Below, in pieces: positions 17,129 to 25,712 of a DNA stretch of 64,000 nucleotides (its first letter is position 1; each line of letters begins with the position of its first letter). Made by a program: the position numbers and the translations under genes. Below the pieces are notes generated by a model that saw nothing but the letters and a program-made list of their open reading frames with translations, was not told the origin of the DNA and ran no database searches. Origin of the DNA: Pseudomonas sp. B21-056 (GTDB taxonomy: Bacteria > Pseudomonadota > Gammaproteobacteria > Pseudomonadales > Pseudomonadaceae). The stretch is taken from contig NZ_CP087203.1 of assembly GCF_026016325.1 (NCBI RefSeq), positions 2,604,001 to 2,668,000 of the forward strand. The letters run 5' to 3'.

Positions 17129-17794
17129 ATGACGCTCGACTTTTCCATCGTTCTTTCCTATTGGCAGGTGCTGCTCAAGGGCCTCGCGCTGACCCTGGCT
17201 TTCACCCTCAGTTGCGCCATCATCGGCAGCCTGGGCGGGTTTGTCCTCAGCCTGCTGCGCAACAGCCGTGTCCGGGTGCTGACCCTGCCCACCACGCTGT
17301 TCGTGGAGTTCTTCCGTGGCACGCCGTTGCTGATCCAGCTGTTCTGGATTTTCTTCTGCCTGCCGGTGGTGTTCGGCCTGGACATTCCTCCCTATGTCTC
17401 GGTGCTGATCTCCCTGACCCTGTACATGGCGGCGATCACCTGCGAAACCTTTCGTGGCGCGCTGAAATCCATTGCCAGCGAGCAGCATGACGCCTGTACC
17501 GCCCTGGGGCTGACCCCGCGGGTGAAGGTGGTCTACGTGATTTTCCCCCAGGCCCTGTTGCGTGCGGTCCCGCCGTTGCTGTCGAACGTGGTCAGCCTGT
17601 TCAAGGAGAGTGCCTTGATCTCCTCGGTCGGCGTGGCGGACCTGATGTTCGTCGGCCAGAACATTTCCAACAGCACGGCCCGGCCGGTGGAGTTCCTCTC
17701 GGCCGTCGCGGTGATCTATTTCCTCGTGGCTTTCCCGCTGACGCGTCTGGTCGGTGTGGTCGAAGCCCGCATGCTCCGGCGTTATGCCTACTAA
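17129..17794 (+). CDS. Polar amino-acid ABC transporter, permease 2
   Basis: A 221-residue HisQ/GlnP-type permease, paralogous to the gene just upstream. Marks are LLKGLALTLAFTLSCAIIG, VEFFRGTPLLIQLFW and the EAA-type loop FRGALKSIASEQHDACTALG. The reading frame is open from 17063, but the ATG at 17129, preceded by GAGGAG and eleven bases after the previous stop, gives the usual short N-terminus. It completes the importer; the catabolic genes start 26 bases on. Confidence 0.93.
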   Translation: MTLDFSIVLSYWQVLLKGLALTLAFTLSCAIIGSLGGFVLSLLRNSRVRVLTLPTTLFVEFFRGTPLLIQLFWIFFCLPVVFGLDIPPYVSVLISLTLYMAAITCETFRGALKSIASEQHDACTALGLTPRVKVVYVIFPQALLRAVPPLLSNVVSLFKESALISSVGVADLMFVGQNISNSTARPVEFLSAVAVIYFLVAFPLTRLVGVVEARMLRRYAY

Positions 17795-17820
17795 CCCCAC
17801 TCTCTTTCAGGAGAATCAAC

Positions 17821-18702
17821 ATGCTTGAACTCAAAGGCATCCTGCCTGCGCTCGTGACCCCTTTCGATAAATCCGGTGCGGTCGACCACACGATGCTCGC
17901 CGACATCATCGAGCACCAGTTGAAAGCGGGCGTCCATGGTTTCGTACCGTTGGGCTCCACCGGTGAATACTACGCGCTGACCAACGAGGAACGTCGCCAG
18001 ATCCTGGCGACGGTCAAGGAAGTGGTTGGTGATCGCGGGACCCTGATTGCCGGTGCCAACGGCTCCTGCACCCGTGAAGTATTGGAGCAGGTCAAGCAGA
18101 CGGTGGACGCCGGCTACAACAACCTGCTGATTGCTCCGCCGTACTACGCGCTGCCTTCCCAGGAAGAGCTGCTCAGCCACTACAACGCGATTCTCGAAGC
18201 GTTCCCGCAGATCAACGTCGTGTTGTACAACTACCCGGTGCGCACCAACGTCGAGGTCGGTTTCGACGTGATGCAAGCGCTCAAGGATCATCCGCGTGTG
18301 GTCGGCATCAAGGAAAGCAGCGGCAACCTGCTGCGCGGTATCGAGATCGGCGAGAACTACAAAGGCAAAATTCAACTGTCCTGCGGTTCCGACGATCAGG
18401 CGCTGGACTTCTTCATCTGGGGCGCGACCAGCTGGATCTGTGGCCCGGCCAACGTCTTCCCGGAAAAAGTCGTCGACTTCTATCAGAAGTTCACCGCGGG
18501 CGACCTGGCCGGTGCGCAGAATGTCATGCGCAATCTGTTCCCGATCATGTCTAACCTGGAAAGTGGCAAGTTCGTGCAGAAGGTCAAGTACGGCACCGAG
18601 CTGGCAGGCTTCCAGGCCGGCAACGCCCGCGCGCCACTGCTGCCGCTGACCGACGCTGAAAAAGCCGAGTTCCGCCGGGTGTTTGAAGTGGCTCAGGGTT
18701 GA
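17821..18702 (+). CDS. DapA-family lyase; probable 1-pyrroline-4-hydroxy-2-carboxylate deaminase
   Basis: A 293-residue class I aldolase-fold enzyme of the dihydrodipicolinate synthase/N-acetylneuraminate lyase family. Schiff-base Lys164 is in VVGIKESSGN, catalytic Tyr136 in VVLYNYPVRTN, and the GSTGE carboxylate loop is at 45-49. In hydroxyproline pathways this family removes ammonia and water from pyrroline-4-hydroxy-2-carboxylate to give alpha-ketoglutarate semialdehyde. That fits here because the next genes are a D-amino-acid-type dehydrogenase, a semialdehyde dehydrogenase and a proline-racemase-family epimerase. True DHDPS is unlikely, since biosynthetic dapA would not sit in such an operon. 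The function is inferred from context. Confidence 0.85.
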   Translation: MLELKGILPALVTPFDKSGAVDHTMLADIIEHQLKAGVHGFVPLGSTGEYYALTNEERRQILATVKEVVGDRGTLIAGANGSCTREVLEQVKQTVDAGYNNLLIAPPYYALPSQEELLSHYNAILEAFPQINVVLYNYPVRTNVEVGFDVMQALKDHPRVVGIKESSGNLLRGIEIGENYKGKIQLSCGSDDQALDFFIWGATSWICGPANVFPEKVVDFYQKFTAGDLAGAQNVMRNLFPIMSNLESGKFVQKVKYGTELAGFQAGNARAPLLPLTDAEKAEFRRVFEVAQG

Positions 18703-18754
18703 GATGACTCCGGACTGGCGCGGCAGTCAAAGGAGGTAGGGTTGTGCTCCGCTC

Positions 18755-18890
18755 TTGTGGCGAGGGGATTTATCCCCGCTGGGCTGCGTAGCGGCCCCAA
18801 AACGGGCTTCCGCGGTGTGTCAGGTTGAACTGAGATCAGCCTCAATGGGGCTGCTACGCAGCCCAGCGGGGATGAATCCCCTCGCCACAA
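18755..18890. repeat. Long intergenic inverted repeat
   Basis: Two arms of about 45 bases (18755-18799 and 18846-18890) are inverted copies with only two or three differences, separated by 46 bases. Each arm begins TTGTGGCGAGGGGATT and contains GCTGGGCTGCGTAGC. The element lies within the 259-base gap between the DapA-like and dehydrogenase genes, inside one operon, and would fold into a very stable stem. It looks like a REP-doublet-type mobile repeat of fluorescent pseudomonads. Confidence 0.8.
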
Positions 18891-18961
18891 ATTGCTGCAC
18901 GACTTTTTATTCGCTCAACGGCGGCAAAGACTTAACGACACTTGCATCAAGAGAGCACTCT

Positions 18962-20245
18962 ATGAATTCTCCACAAACATCCACTCAACAACAGGCGGTC
19001 GTCATCGGCGGGGGCATCGTCGGGGTCTGTTGTGCTCTCTATCTGCAACGCGAGGGGCACCGGGTGATCCTCGTGGACCCTGCCGCTCCGGGGGACAGCA
19101 CGGCGAAATGGAGCTGCGGCCAGATGGCGGTCAGTGAAGTCATCCCGTTGTCCAAACCCGGTATTCTTAAAAAGATCCCTGGCTGGCTGATGGACCAGAA
19201 GGGACCATTGGCCTTGCGTCCCAGCGCACTGCCGGGGATCCTGCCCTGGTTCCTGCGTTTCCTGGCCTGCGCCCGCCATGCCAGGATCGTCGAGATCGCC
19301 GGCGACATGGCGACCCTGACCGAACATGTCTACGAAGACTACGCGCCGCTGCTGGAGGCTTGCCCAGACAAGACCCTGCTCGGCCAGCGTCCGATCATCG
19401 AGGTGTTCGACTCGGCGGATGGCGTTGCCCATGAGCGTCCCCATCTGGAATTGAGAAAAGCCTTGGGCTTCCAGTCCGAGGAATTGGGCGCGGACGAGAT
19501 TGCCGACCTGGAACCCAGCCTGGCCGGAAAATTCAAGCACGGCCTGCTGTTTCCCGATTGGCGCGCCGTCAGCGACACCGAAGGTTTCATCGCTGCCTTG
19601 ACCCAGAGCTTTATCGAACAAGGCGGCGCTCGGGTTCGTGAACTCGTCAAGCGCATCGACAGCGTGGACGATCGCGCCACCGGCGTGACCCTGGCCGACG
19701 GCGCACGAATTGCCGCGCAGCATGTCGTGGTCGCCGCAGGCACCGGTTCCCGGGAGTTCTTCAGCCAGTTGGGCGTCAGCGTGCCCCTGGCGGGCATCGC
19801 CGGCTACCAGGTGGTGCTGCCGCAGTCGGGCGTGGAGTTCCGCCATTCGGTGATCTATGCCGATGGCGGTTTCTGCTTCAGCCCCATGACCCGTGGACTG
19901 CAGATCGGCGGCACTATCGAGTTCGCCGCCGCCGGTGCCGAGCCCAACTTCAAGCGCGCCGATATCATCCTGGAGAAGGCCCGTCGCGTGCTGCCGCAAC
20001 TCAACACCGACAACCTGCAATACGGCGTCGGTTACCGGCCTTTCCTGCCAGACACCAAACCGATCATCGACCGTTCCGAGCGGCTGACCAACGTCTACAT
20101 GGCGTTCGGTCACGGCCAGCTTGGCCTGACCCTGGGGGCGACCACTGGCCGGCTGATCGCCGACATGGCCGCAGGCAGGCCCACCGCACAAAATCTGAAG
20201 CCCTTCAGTGCCAAGCGCTTCGCCCTGATTGGAGGACATGCATGA
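18962..20245 (+). CDS. FAD-dependent D-amino-acid dehydrogenase (probable D-hydroxyproline dehydrogenase)
   Basis: A 427-residue DadA-like flavoprotein. The FAD-binding beta-alpha-beta is VVIGGGIVGVCCALYL (13-28) with the acidic end at VILVDP. The C-terminal VGYRPFLPDTKPIIDR...GHGQLGLTLGATTG is typical of the DAO/DadA fold. It should oxidise a D-imino acid such as cis-4-hydroxy-D-proline to the pyrroline, with electrons passing to the respiratory chain. The frame is open back through the upstream inverted repeat, but the ATG at 18962, after AAGAGAG, is the sensible start. The stop overlaps the next ATG by four bases (ATGA). Confidence 0.88.
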   Translation: MNSPQTSTQQQAVVIGGGIVGVCCALYLQREGHRVILVDPAAPGDSTAKWSCGQMAVSEVIPLSKPGILKKIPGWLMDQKGPLALRPSALPGILPWFLRFLACARHARIVEIAGDMATLTEHVYEDYAPLLEACPDKTLLGQRPIIEVFDSADGVAHERPHLELRKALGFQSEELGADEIADLEPSLAGKFKHGLLFPDWRAVSDTEGFIAALTQSFIEQGGARVRELVKRIDSVDDRATGVTLADGARIAAQHVVVAAGTGSREFFSQLGVSVPLAGIAGYQVVLPQSGVEFRHSVIYADGGFCFSPMTRGLQIGGTIEFAAAGAEPNFKRADIILEKARRVLPQLNTDNLQYGVGYRPFLPDTKPIIDRSERLTNVYMAFGHGQLGLTLGATTGRLIADMAAGRPTAQNLKPFSAKRFALIGGHA

Positions 20246-21723
20246 ACACGTACAACCAGCTGTATATCAACGGCCAGTGGGTCACCCCGGTCCGCAAAGG
20301 CACCTTCCAGACCTTCGACCCCAGCAGCGAGGCCCTGATTGCCGAAGTGGCTGCCGCCACTGCCGAAGACATCGACCTGGCCGTCAAGGCCGCACGCCAG
20401 GCCTTCGATGCAGGTCCCTGGTCGCAGACCAGCGGTGCCCAGCGTGCCGTGGTGTTGCGGCGTATCGCCCAGGGCATCCGCGAGCGTCAGCAGGAGCTGG
20501 CCGAGCTGGAGGTGCGTGACAACGGCAAGCCGTTGCCGGAAGCCCTATGGGACATCGGCGACACCGCCGGCTGCTTCGATTTCTATGCCGATCTGGCCGA
20601 AGACCTCGACGGCCATGCCGAACAACCGGTGCCCTTGGCGGACGACCGCTTCAGCAGTGTGGCGCGCAAGGAGGCCATCGGCGTGGCGGGGGCTATCATC
20701 CCGTGGAACTTCCCGATGCTGATGGCCGCCTGGAAAGTCGCCCCGGCCCTGGCCGCCGGTTGCTGCATGGTGCTCAAGCCTTCGGAACTGACCCCGCTCA
20801 CAGCCCTGGAACTGGCGCGTATCGCCGACCAGGCCGGGCTGCCTGCGGGTGTGCTCAACATCGTGCCGGGCCTGGGTCCGGACGCCGGCGCGCCTCTGGC
20901 CGAGCATCCCGGTATCGACAAGCTGGCCTTCACCGGCAGTGTGCCTACCGGCAGCCGGATCATGCAGGCGGCGGCACGGGACATCAAGAACATCAGCCTG
21001 GAACTGGGGGGCAAGTCGCCGTTCATCATCTTCGATGACAGTGACCTCGAAGCGGCTGTCGAATGGATCATGTTCGGCATTTTCTGGAACCAGGGCCAGG
21101 TCTGCTCGGCTACTTCACGCGTGTTGGTACAGCGCGATCTCTACGAGCCGCTGCTGCATCGCCTCAAGGCCGAGGCGGCGAAAATCGTCATCGGCAATGG
21201 CCAACAGGACGGCGTGCTGCTTGGTCCGCTGGTCAGCCAGGGCCAGTACGACAAGGTCCGCGCGGCGATTTCCCGGGGCAAGGAGGAGGGCGCACGGCTG
21301 GTCTGTGGCGGCGAGCGCCCGGCCGGGTTCGACAAGGGCTTCTACCTGCAACCGACAGTCTTTGCCGATGTCGCCGAGGACAGCTGGATCTGGACCGAGG
21401 AAATCTTCGGCCCAGTGGTTTGCGTGCGGCCGTTCGACGATGAGCAGGAGGCCCTGCGTTCGGCCAACGACTCGCGCTTCGGCCTGGCGGCAGCGGTGAT
21501 GTCCAGGGACCTGGAACGTGCCGACCGCGTGGCCCGCAAACTGCGCGCCGGGATCGTCTGGATCAACTGCTCGCAGCCGACTTTCACCGAAGCGCCGTGG
21601 GGTGGCTACAAGCAGAGTGGCATCGGTCGCGAGCTGGGCGAGTGGGGGTTGAACAACTACCTGGAAACCAAGCAGATCACCCGCTTCGACAGCGATCAGC
21701 CCTGGGGCTGGTACATCAAGTAA
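20242..21723 (+). CDS. Aldehyde dehydrogenase (probable alpha-ketoglutarate semialdehyde dehydrogenase)
   Basis: A full-length 493-residue ALDH. The catalytic general base is Glu254 in ISLELGGKSP and the nucleophile Cys288 in NQGQVCSATSR; the NAD-site IIPWNFPML (152-160) and VLKPSE with Lys179 are present. It starts inside the dehydrogenase stop (ATGA overlap), so the two are translationally coupled. In context it should oxidise alpha-ketoglutarate semialdehyde to alpha-ketoglutarate, the last step before the TCA cycle. By sequence alone a betaine-aldehyde or aminoaldehyde dehydrogenase is also possible. Confidence 0.88.
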   Translation: MNTYNQLYINGQWVTPVRKGTFQTFDPSSEALIAEVAAATAEDIDLAVKAARQAFDAGPWSQTSGAQRAVVLRRIAQGIRERQQELAELEVRDNGKPLPEALWDIGDTAGCFDFYADLAEDLDGHAEQPVPLADDRFSSVARKEAIGVAGAIIPWNFPMLMAAWKVAPALAAGCCMVLKPSELTPLTALELARIADQAGLPAGVLNIVPGLGPDAGAPLAEHPGIDKLAFTGSVPTGSRIMQAAARDIKNISLELGGKSPFIIFDDSDLEAAVEWIMFGIFWNQGQVCSATSRVLVQRDLYEPLLHRLKAEAAKIVIGNGQQDGVLLGPLVSQGQYDKVRAAISRGKEEGARLVCGGERPAGFDKGFYLQPTVFADVAEDSWIWTEEIFGPVVCVRPFDDEQEALRSANDSRFGLAAAVMSRDLERADRVARKLRAGIVWINCSQPTFTEAPWGGYKQSGIGRELGEWGLNNYLETKQITRFDSDQPWGWYIK

Positions 21724-21733
21724 GGAGGCCGTC

Positions 21734-22756
21734 ATGCGCTGGAAAAAAACGCTGCAACTGGTGGATGTCCATTGCGAAGGCGAGATCGGCAAGGTCATCA
21801 CCGGCGGGGTGGTGGGCATCCCCGGTGAGACCATGCTGGACAAGATGAACTACATCAATGAAGTCGACGACAGCCTGCGGCGACTGGTGGTGCTGGAGCC
21901 CCGTGGCTGCCTGCAGATGTCGGTCAACCTGCTCCTGCCGCCCACACGGCCGGAAGCCCAGGCCGGTTTCATCGTGTTGCAGGCCGACAAGGCCCACCCC
22001 ATGTCCGGCAGCAACTGCATCTGCGTGGTCACCGCGCTGCTGGAGTTGGGCATGGTGCCGATGCAGGAGCCGGAAACCACCGTGGTGCTCGACACCCCGG
22101 CGGGGCTGGTCACCGCCAGGGCGCGCTGTGAGGACGGCCGTTGCCTGAGTGTGTCCCTGGACATGATCCCGGCTTTTGTCGAACACCTGGACGTCGCCAT
22201 CGAAACCGAAGCGTTCGGCACGATCAAGGCCGACATCGCGTTCGGCGGTGTCTACTACGCGCTGATCGATGTCGATCAGGTCGGCTTGAGCATCGCCCCG
22301 CAAAATGCCCGTGAACTGGCCAACGCCGGTGTCGCGCTCAGGGAGGTGATCAACCGCCAGGTCAGCGTGCGCCATCCGCTGTTCGAGACGGTCAATGAAG
22401 TGGCCTATGTGATGTTCCGCAATCGCCTGGACGCCAGCACCTACCAGACCTGCACCACGTTGCCGCCCGGACGGGTGGACCGTTCGCCGTGCGGCACCGG
22501 CAGCTCGGCGAACCTCGCCACCCTGGCCGCGCGTGGCCTGGTGGAAGTCGGTGACCGATTGACCTCTCGCTCGACCATCAACGGCGAGTTCCAGGTCCAG
22601 TTGCTGGGCCGCACCGACGTCGCCGGCCGGCCGGCGGTACTGCCACGGGTTACCGGGCGGGCCTGGGTGTATGGCATCCAGCAATTGGGTGTGGACCCGG
22701 ATGATCCATTGGCGGCCGGTTTCATGCTCAGCGACACCTGGGGCCCGGCTTTTTAA
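21734..22756 (+). CDS. Proline racemase-family protein, Ser/Cys variant (putative hydroxyproline 2-epimerase)
   Basis: A 340-residue proline racemase-fold enzyme. Members invert or dehydrate proline derivatives using two facing acid/base residues. The second, Cys253, is in VDRSPCGTGSSAN. The first is Ser91 in HPMSGSNCIC, where canonical racemases and 4-hydroxyproline epimerases have M-C-G-H; the following His is Ser93. This places it in the Ser/Cys subgroup, whose natural substrate is less settled. Next to the D-amino-acid dehydrogenase, deaminase and semialdehyde dehydrogenase, 4-hydroxyproline or a close derivative such as an N-methylated form is the best guess. GGAGG lies before the ATG. 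Confidence 0.85.
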   Translation: MRWKKTLQLVDVHCEGEIGKVITGGVVGIPGETMLDKMNYINEVDDSLRRLVVLEPRGCLQMSVNLLLPPTRPEAQAGFIVLQADKAHPMSGSNCICVVTALLELGMVPMQEPETTVVLDTPAGLVTARARCEDGRCLSVSLDMIPAFVEHLDVAIETEAFGTIKADIAFGGVYYALIDVDQVGLSIAPQNARELANAGVALREVINRQVSVRHPLFETVNEVAYVMFRNRLDASTYQTCTTLPPGRVDRSPCGTGSSANLATLAARGLVEVGDRLTSRSTINGEFQVQLLGRTDVAGRPAVLPRVTGRAWVYGIQQLGVDPDDPLAAGFMLSDTWGPAF

Positions 22757-22771
22757 GCAGAGATCAATGCA

Positions 22772-23485
22772 ATGGGCGTCATGACAATAAAAACAAAAAC
22801 AGTCGATAAAGTACGCCGGCATGGCGGCCGCCATGTCTATGAAGAGCTGCGCAAGCGGATCCTGACATTGCAGCTCAAGCCCGGTTCGCAATTGGATGAG
22901 GTGTCCCTGGCGGGGCACTTCGGCGTATCCCGTTCGCCGGTTCGCGATGCCCTGGCGCGCCTGATCAGCGAGGGGCTGGTGACGATCCTGCCGAACCGCA
23001 CGACCCTGGTGACGCCTTTCGAGATCGAGGAGTTTCCCAAGTACATCACCGCCCTGGACCTGACCCAGCGAGCGGTGACGCGCCTGGCCGCACTCCATCG
23101 TAGCGAGGAGGATCTGGCGCGCATCCACCAGGCCAACAACGTGTACGTTCAAGCGCTGGCCAAAGGCAGCTTCCAGCAGATGTCCGAGACCAACAAGGCG
23201 TTCCACATGGAGATCGCCAAGGCCGCTCGCAACCCCTACCTGACCAGCTACTACGAGCGCTTGCTGGGCGAGGGGCAACGGCTGTTGCACCTGCACTTCG
23301 ACTTCATCGTCAGCTCGCAGACCCTGACCAGCCCGGATCATGACCATGACTGCATCATCGAAGCCATTGAGCTGGGGCAAGCGGATGCCGCCGAAGCGGC
23401 TTCGCAGGAGCACACGCTGCTGTTCCGCGACCGCTTCCTGGATTACATGCGGCAAAACCTGACCAAGGGTATTTCCATCCGCTGA
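22772..23485 (+). CDS. GntR-family regulator (FadR/FCD type), distal gene of the operon
   Basis: A 237-residue regulator with an N-terminal winged helix (YEELRKRILTLQLKPGSQLDE, then VSRSPVRDALARLISEGLV, about 27-80) and an all-alpha FCD ligand domain rich in conserved Asp/His (LDLTQRAVTRLA, ETNKAFHMEIAKAA, HDHDCIIEAI). It follows the epimerase by 15 bases and is likely co-transcribed, giving feedback on the operon promoter. It is strikingly similar over its whole length to the convergent GntR gene at 23765-24472. ATG 22772 and ATG 22781 are both usable. Confidence 0.93.
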   Translation: MGVMTIKTKTVDKVRRHGGRHVYEELRKRILTLQLKPGSQLDEVSLAGHFGVSRSPVRDALARLISEGLVTILPNRTTLVTPFEIEEFPKYITALDLTQRAVTRLAALHRSEEDLARIHQANNVYVQALAKGSFQQMSETNKAFHMEIAKAARNPYLTSYYERLLGEGQRLLHLHFDFIVSSQTLTSPDHDHDCIIEAIELGQADAAEAASQEHTLLFRDRFLDYMRQNLTKGISIR

Positions 23486-23706
23486 GCCGTCCGGCCGCCG
23501 TGGATCATCACGCTTTTCGAAGCCTGTTCAACCTGTAAAGGCTGATGCGCAACCTGTATGAGCTGATCGGCCACTTCAAGATGTAGGGCATGACGCCTCC
23601 ATCGTCGTTGGCTCCCGAAGGTAGAAAGGGGAAAGACTGATTGCAATTCTGAGTGCAGTGTTGAGTGCAATTGCGGTGGGCTGTCGACAGGGTGTCTGCG
23701 TGCGTT

Positions 23707-23737
23707 ACCTATGGGAGCACGCTTTGCTCCCATAGGT
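23707..23737. terminator. Bidirectional hairpin between the two GntR genes
   Basis: ACCTATGGGAGCA-CGCTT-TGCTCCCATAGGT is a perfect 13-bp stem with a 5-base loop, midway between two convergent stop codons. It belongs to a hairpin type common between pseudomonad genes. A short TTTG follows on the plus strand. Confidence 0.75.
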
Positions 23738-23764
23738 TTGTGGCTTAACTGACTGACATTGGGG

Positions 23765-24472
23765 TTAAGCCACTGACATGCGTGCCGTGAGATTCTGCTG
23801 CATGTAGTCGAGGAAGCGGCGTTGAAACAGCATGGTGTGCTCATGCGCGGCGGCCTCCGCTGCCTCCGCGTCTCGCGCAGCGATGGCCTCGATGATTTCG
23901 TCGTGGTCCCGTCCCAGTCGGTGGGTACTGGCGGAGCTGACGACGTGATCAAAGTGCAGGTGCAGCAAGCGTTGCCCTTCACCCAGGAGGCGCTCGTAGT
24001 AGTTGATGAAATAAGGGTTGCGCCCGGCATGGGCAATGGCCATGTGGAAGGCTTTGTTCAGTTCGGACATGGCCTGGAAGTCACCGCTGGTGACGGCCTT
24101 GAGGTACGCCTCATCCGCTTTGCGAATCGCTTCCAGGTCCTCCGCGCGGTGCTGGAGGGCTGCCAGGCGGGTCACGGCCCGCTGAATCAGATCAAGCGCG
24201 GAAATGTAGTTGGGGAACTCTTCGATTTCGAAGGGTGTTACCAGCGTGGTGCGGTTCGGAAGAATGACTACCAGGCCTTCGGTGATCAAGCGTGCCAGAG
24301 CATCACGGACGGGGGAGCGGGACAACCCGAACTGTGCGGCCAGGGATACTTCATCGAGCTGTACCCCGGGCTTCAGCTTCAGGGTCAGGATCTGCTTGCG
24401 CAGTTCTTCATAGATATAGCGTCCGCTATGGCGACGAGGGCCGCTTTCGGTGTCGTTGTCTTTTGCCATCAT
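23765..24472 (-). CDS. GntR-family regulator (FadR/FCD type), paralogue
   Basis: A 235-residue regulator with the same domain order as its convergent neighbour and near-identical blocks: PNRTTLVTPFEIEEFP, YYERLLGEGQRLLHLHFD and LSRSPVRDALARLI. The FCD ligand His/Asp residues (LNKAFHMAIAHAG, GRDHDEIIEAI) are kept, so it probably binds a related ligand. ATG 24472 and the adjacent ATG 24469 share a GGGA site; an upstream ATG at 24553 lacks one. An inverted repeat, ATACAAG-N8-CTTGTAT, at 24500-24521 lies just upstream and may be its own operator. Which genes it controls cannot be read from its position. Confidence 0.92.
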   Translation of the reverse strand: MMAKDNDTESGPRRHSGRYIYEELRKQILTLKLKPGVQLDEVSLAAQFGLSRSPVRDALARLITEGLVVILPNRTTLVTPFEIEEFPNYISALDLIQRAVTRLAALQHRAEDLEAIRKADEAYLKAVTSGDFQAMSELNKAFHMAIAHAGRNPYFINYYERLLGEGQRLLHLHFDHVVSSASTHRLGRDHDEIIEAIAARDAEAAEAAAHEHTMLFQRRFLDYMQQNLTARMSVA

Positions 24473-24499
24473 CAGGTCCCGGTTGGTCTGGCCGGTATC

Positions 24500-24521
24500 A
24501 TACAAGCCAGCCTTCTTGTAT
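24500..24521. promoter_or_regulatory. Inverted repeat upstream of the second GntR gene
   Basis: ATACAAG-N8-CTTGTAT has exact 7-base arms and lies 28-49 bases upstream of the GntR start. GntR proteins of the FadR group often bind T(N)GT...AC(N)A palindromes, so an autoregulatory operator is plausible. Confidence 0.45.
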
Positions 24522-24629
24522 TTCAGCACAATCCGCTGTTCGACCCTCAGCATGGGAGGAAGACGCTTCCTGCGTCAATCCATAAGCAGCCGGAAGCTCA
24601 ATGGTTTGGCTGAGCCCGGGGCAGGCGGG

Positions 24630-25550
24630 TCAGCCGGTGCTGTCCGTCAGGTGCAGTTCATTGAGAAAACGCTCGATGATCAGGTTCTGTCTACGTCCCT
24701 TGCGCATGGCGATGGCGATCTTGGAGTCGAAGTGAAGCCTGTCGGGATCGAGGGCGGTCATGAGGCCTTTTTCTACCCAGGTCGCGGCGTAGTGGTCCGG
24801 CAGAAAGCCGATGTAGGCGCCGGTCAGAATCAGGAATGCAATGCCTTCCCGGTCGGTCGCCGAGGCCGCAAAGCTGAGCAATTGATGCAGGCCGATCGCT
24901 TCAGCGGTCATCCGGTAGGCGGGGATGACGGCGTCTGCCTGGGCCAGCTGGGTGTCGGTGACCGTCGCGGCCTCGGCGAACAACGGGTGCTCATGGCTGC
25001 AGTACAGGTTCGACCGCTCCTCGTAGAGCAGGTTGTAGTCCAGGCCCGACAGCGGTGTGATCAACGGCAAGGCCCCCACATGCAGACGCCCGTCGAGCAG
25101 CCCCCGCTCGATCTCCCCCGGCGTGCTCATGCTGAGATTGATTCGCACGCCGCTGCCTTCGGCCCGCACGGCCTTGAGCGCGTGGGTGATGCGCATCCTC
25201 GGTTGGGTGACCAGGTTATTGACGATGGCCACGTTCAGGTCGCCGCGCAACTGCTGGTGCATCTGGTTCACTTCACTGCGAAAACCCTCGATAGCCACCA
25301 GCACGGTTTCACCGGCGCGCAGCACTTCGCGGCCTTCATCGGTCAAGGCGAAACCGGCCCGGCCGCGTTGGCACAGGCGCATGCCCAAGCGCTTCTCCAG
25401 GTCGCCCATGTGCAGGCTGATGGCCGAACGGGTGATGCCCAGCGCGCTCTCGGCACCGGAAAAACTGCCGCACTCGGCCACGGTCTTGAATACGCGCAGC
25501 AATCGGAGATCGAAATCACTGACCTGATGCAGTGGCGTTTTCGTTTTCAT
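24630..25550 (-). CDS. LysR-family transcriptional regulator
   Basis: A 306-residue LysR regulator. The N-terminal winged helix-turn-helix is LLRVFKTVAECGSFSGAESA followed by LGITRSAISLHMGDLEKRLG (about 16-58). The rest is a two-lobed periplasmic-binding-protein-like sensor domain. RPQRGRAGFALTDEGREVL-type linker residues follow the HTH. It ends 157 bases from the GntR gene on the same strand and is divergent from the deaminase-like gene at 25713. The gap between those two starts is 162 bases, so it may control that gene, itself, or a distant target. No effector can be named. Confidence 0.92.
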   Translation of the reverse strand: MKTKTPLHQVSDFDLRLLRVFKTVAECGSFSGAESALGITRSAISLHMGDLEKRLGMRLCQRGRAGFALTDEGREVLRAGETVLVAIEGFRSEVNQMHQQLRGDLNVAIVNNLVTQPRMRITHALKAVRAEGSGVRINLSMSTPGEIERGLLDGRLHVGALPLITPLSGLDYNLLYEERSNLYCSHEHPLFAEAATVTDTQLAQADAVIPAYRMTAEAIGLHQLLSFAASATDREGIAFLILTGAYIGFLPDHYAATWVEKGLMTALDPDRLHFDSKIAIAMRKGRRQNLIIERFLNELHLTDSTG

Positions 25551-25712
25551 GTGAGAATTCCGATAACTGAGCGAAGGAAAAGATAGATTTAACGTAACTG
25601 ATGGTTCGATTCAAGCCAGGTGGCATTGTCAGCAACCAGGAAAGCCAATTCGCCGAAGCTCAACTATACCTTTACGAGGATGGACGCCGCGGGATCGACG
25701 AAGGACCGAATC

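Noticed and set aside
18755..18961. In-frame N-terminal extension of the D-amino-acid dehydrogenase through the inverted repeat
   Set aside because: The extension is encoded by the repeat arms and starts at TTG; the ATG at 18962 gives a normal flavoprotein N-terminus.
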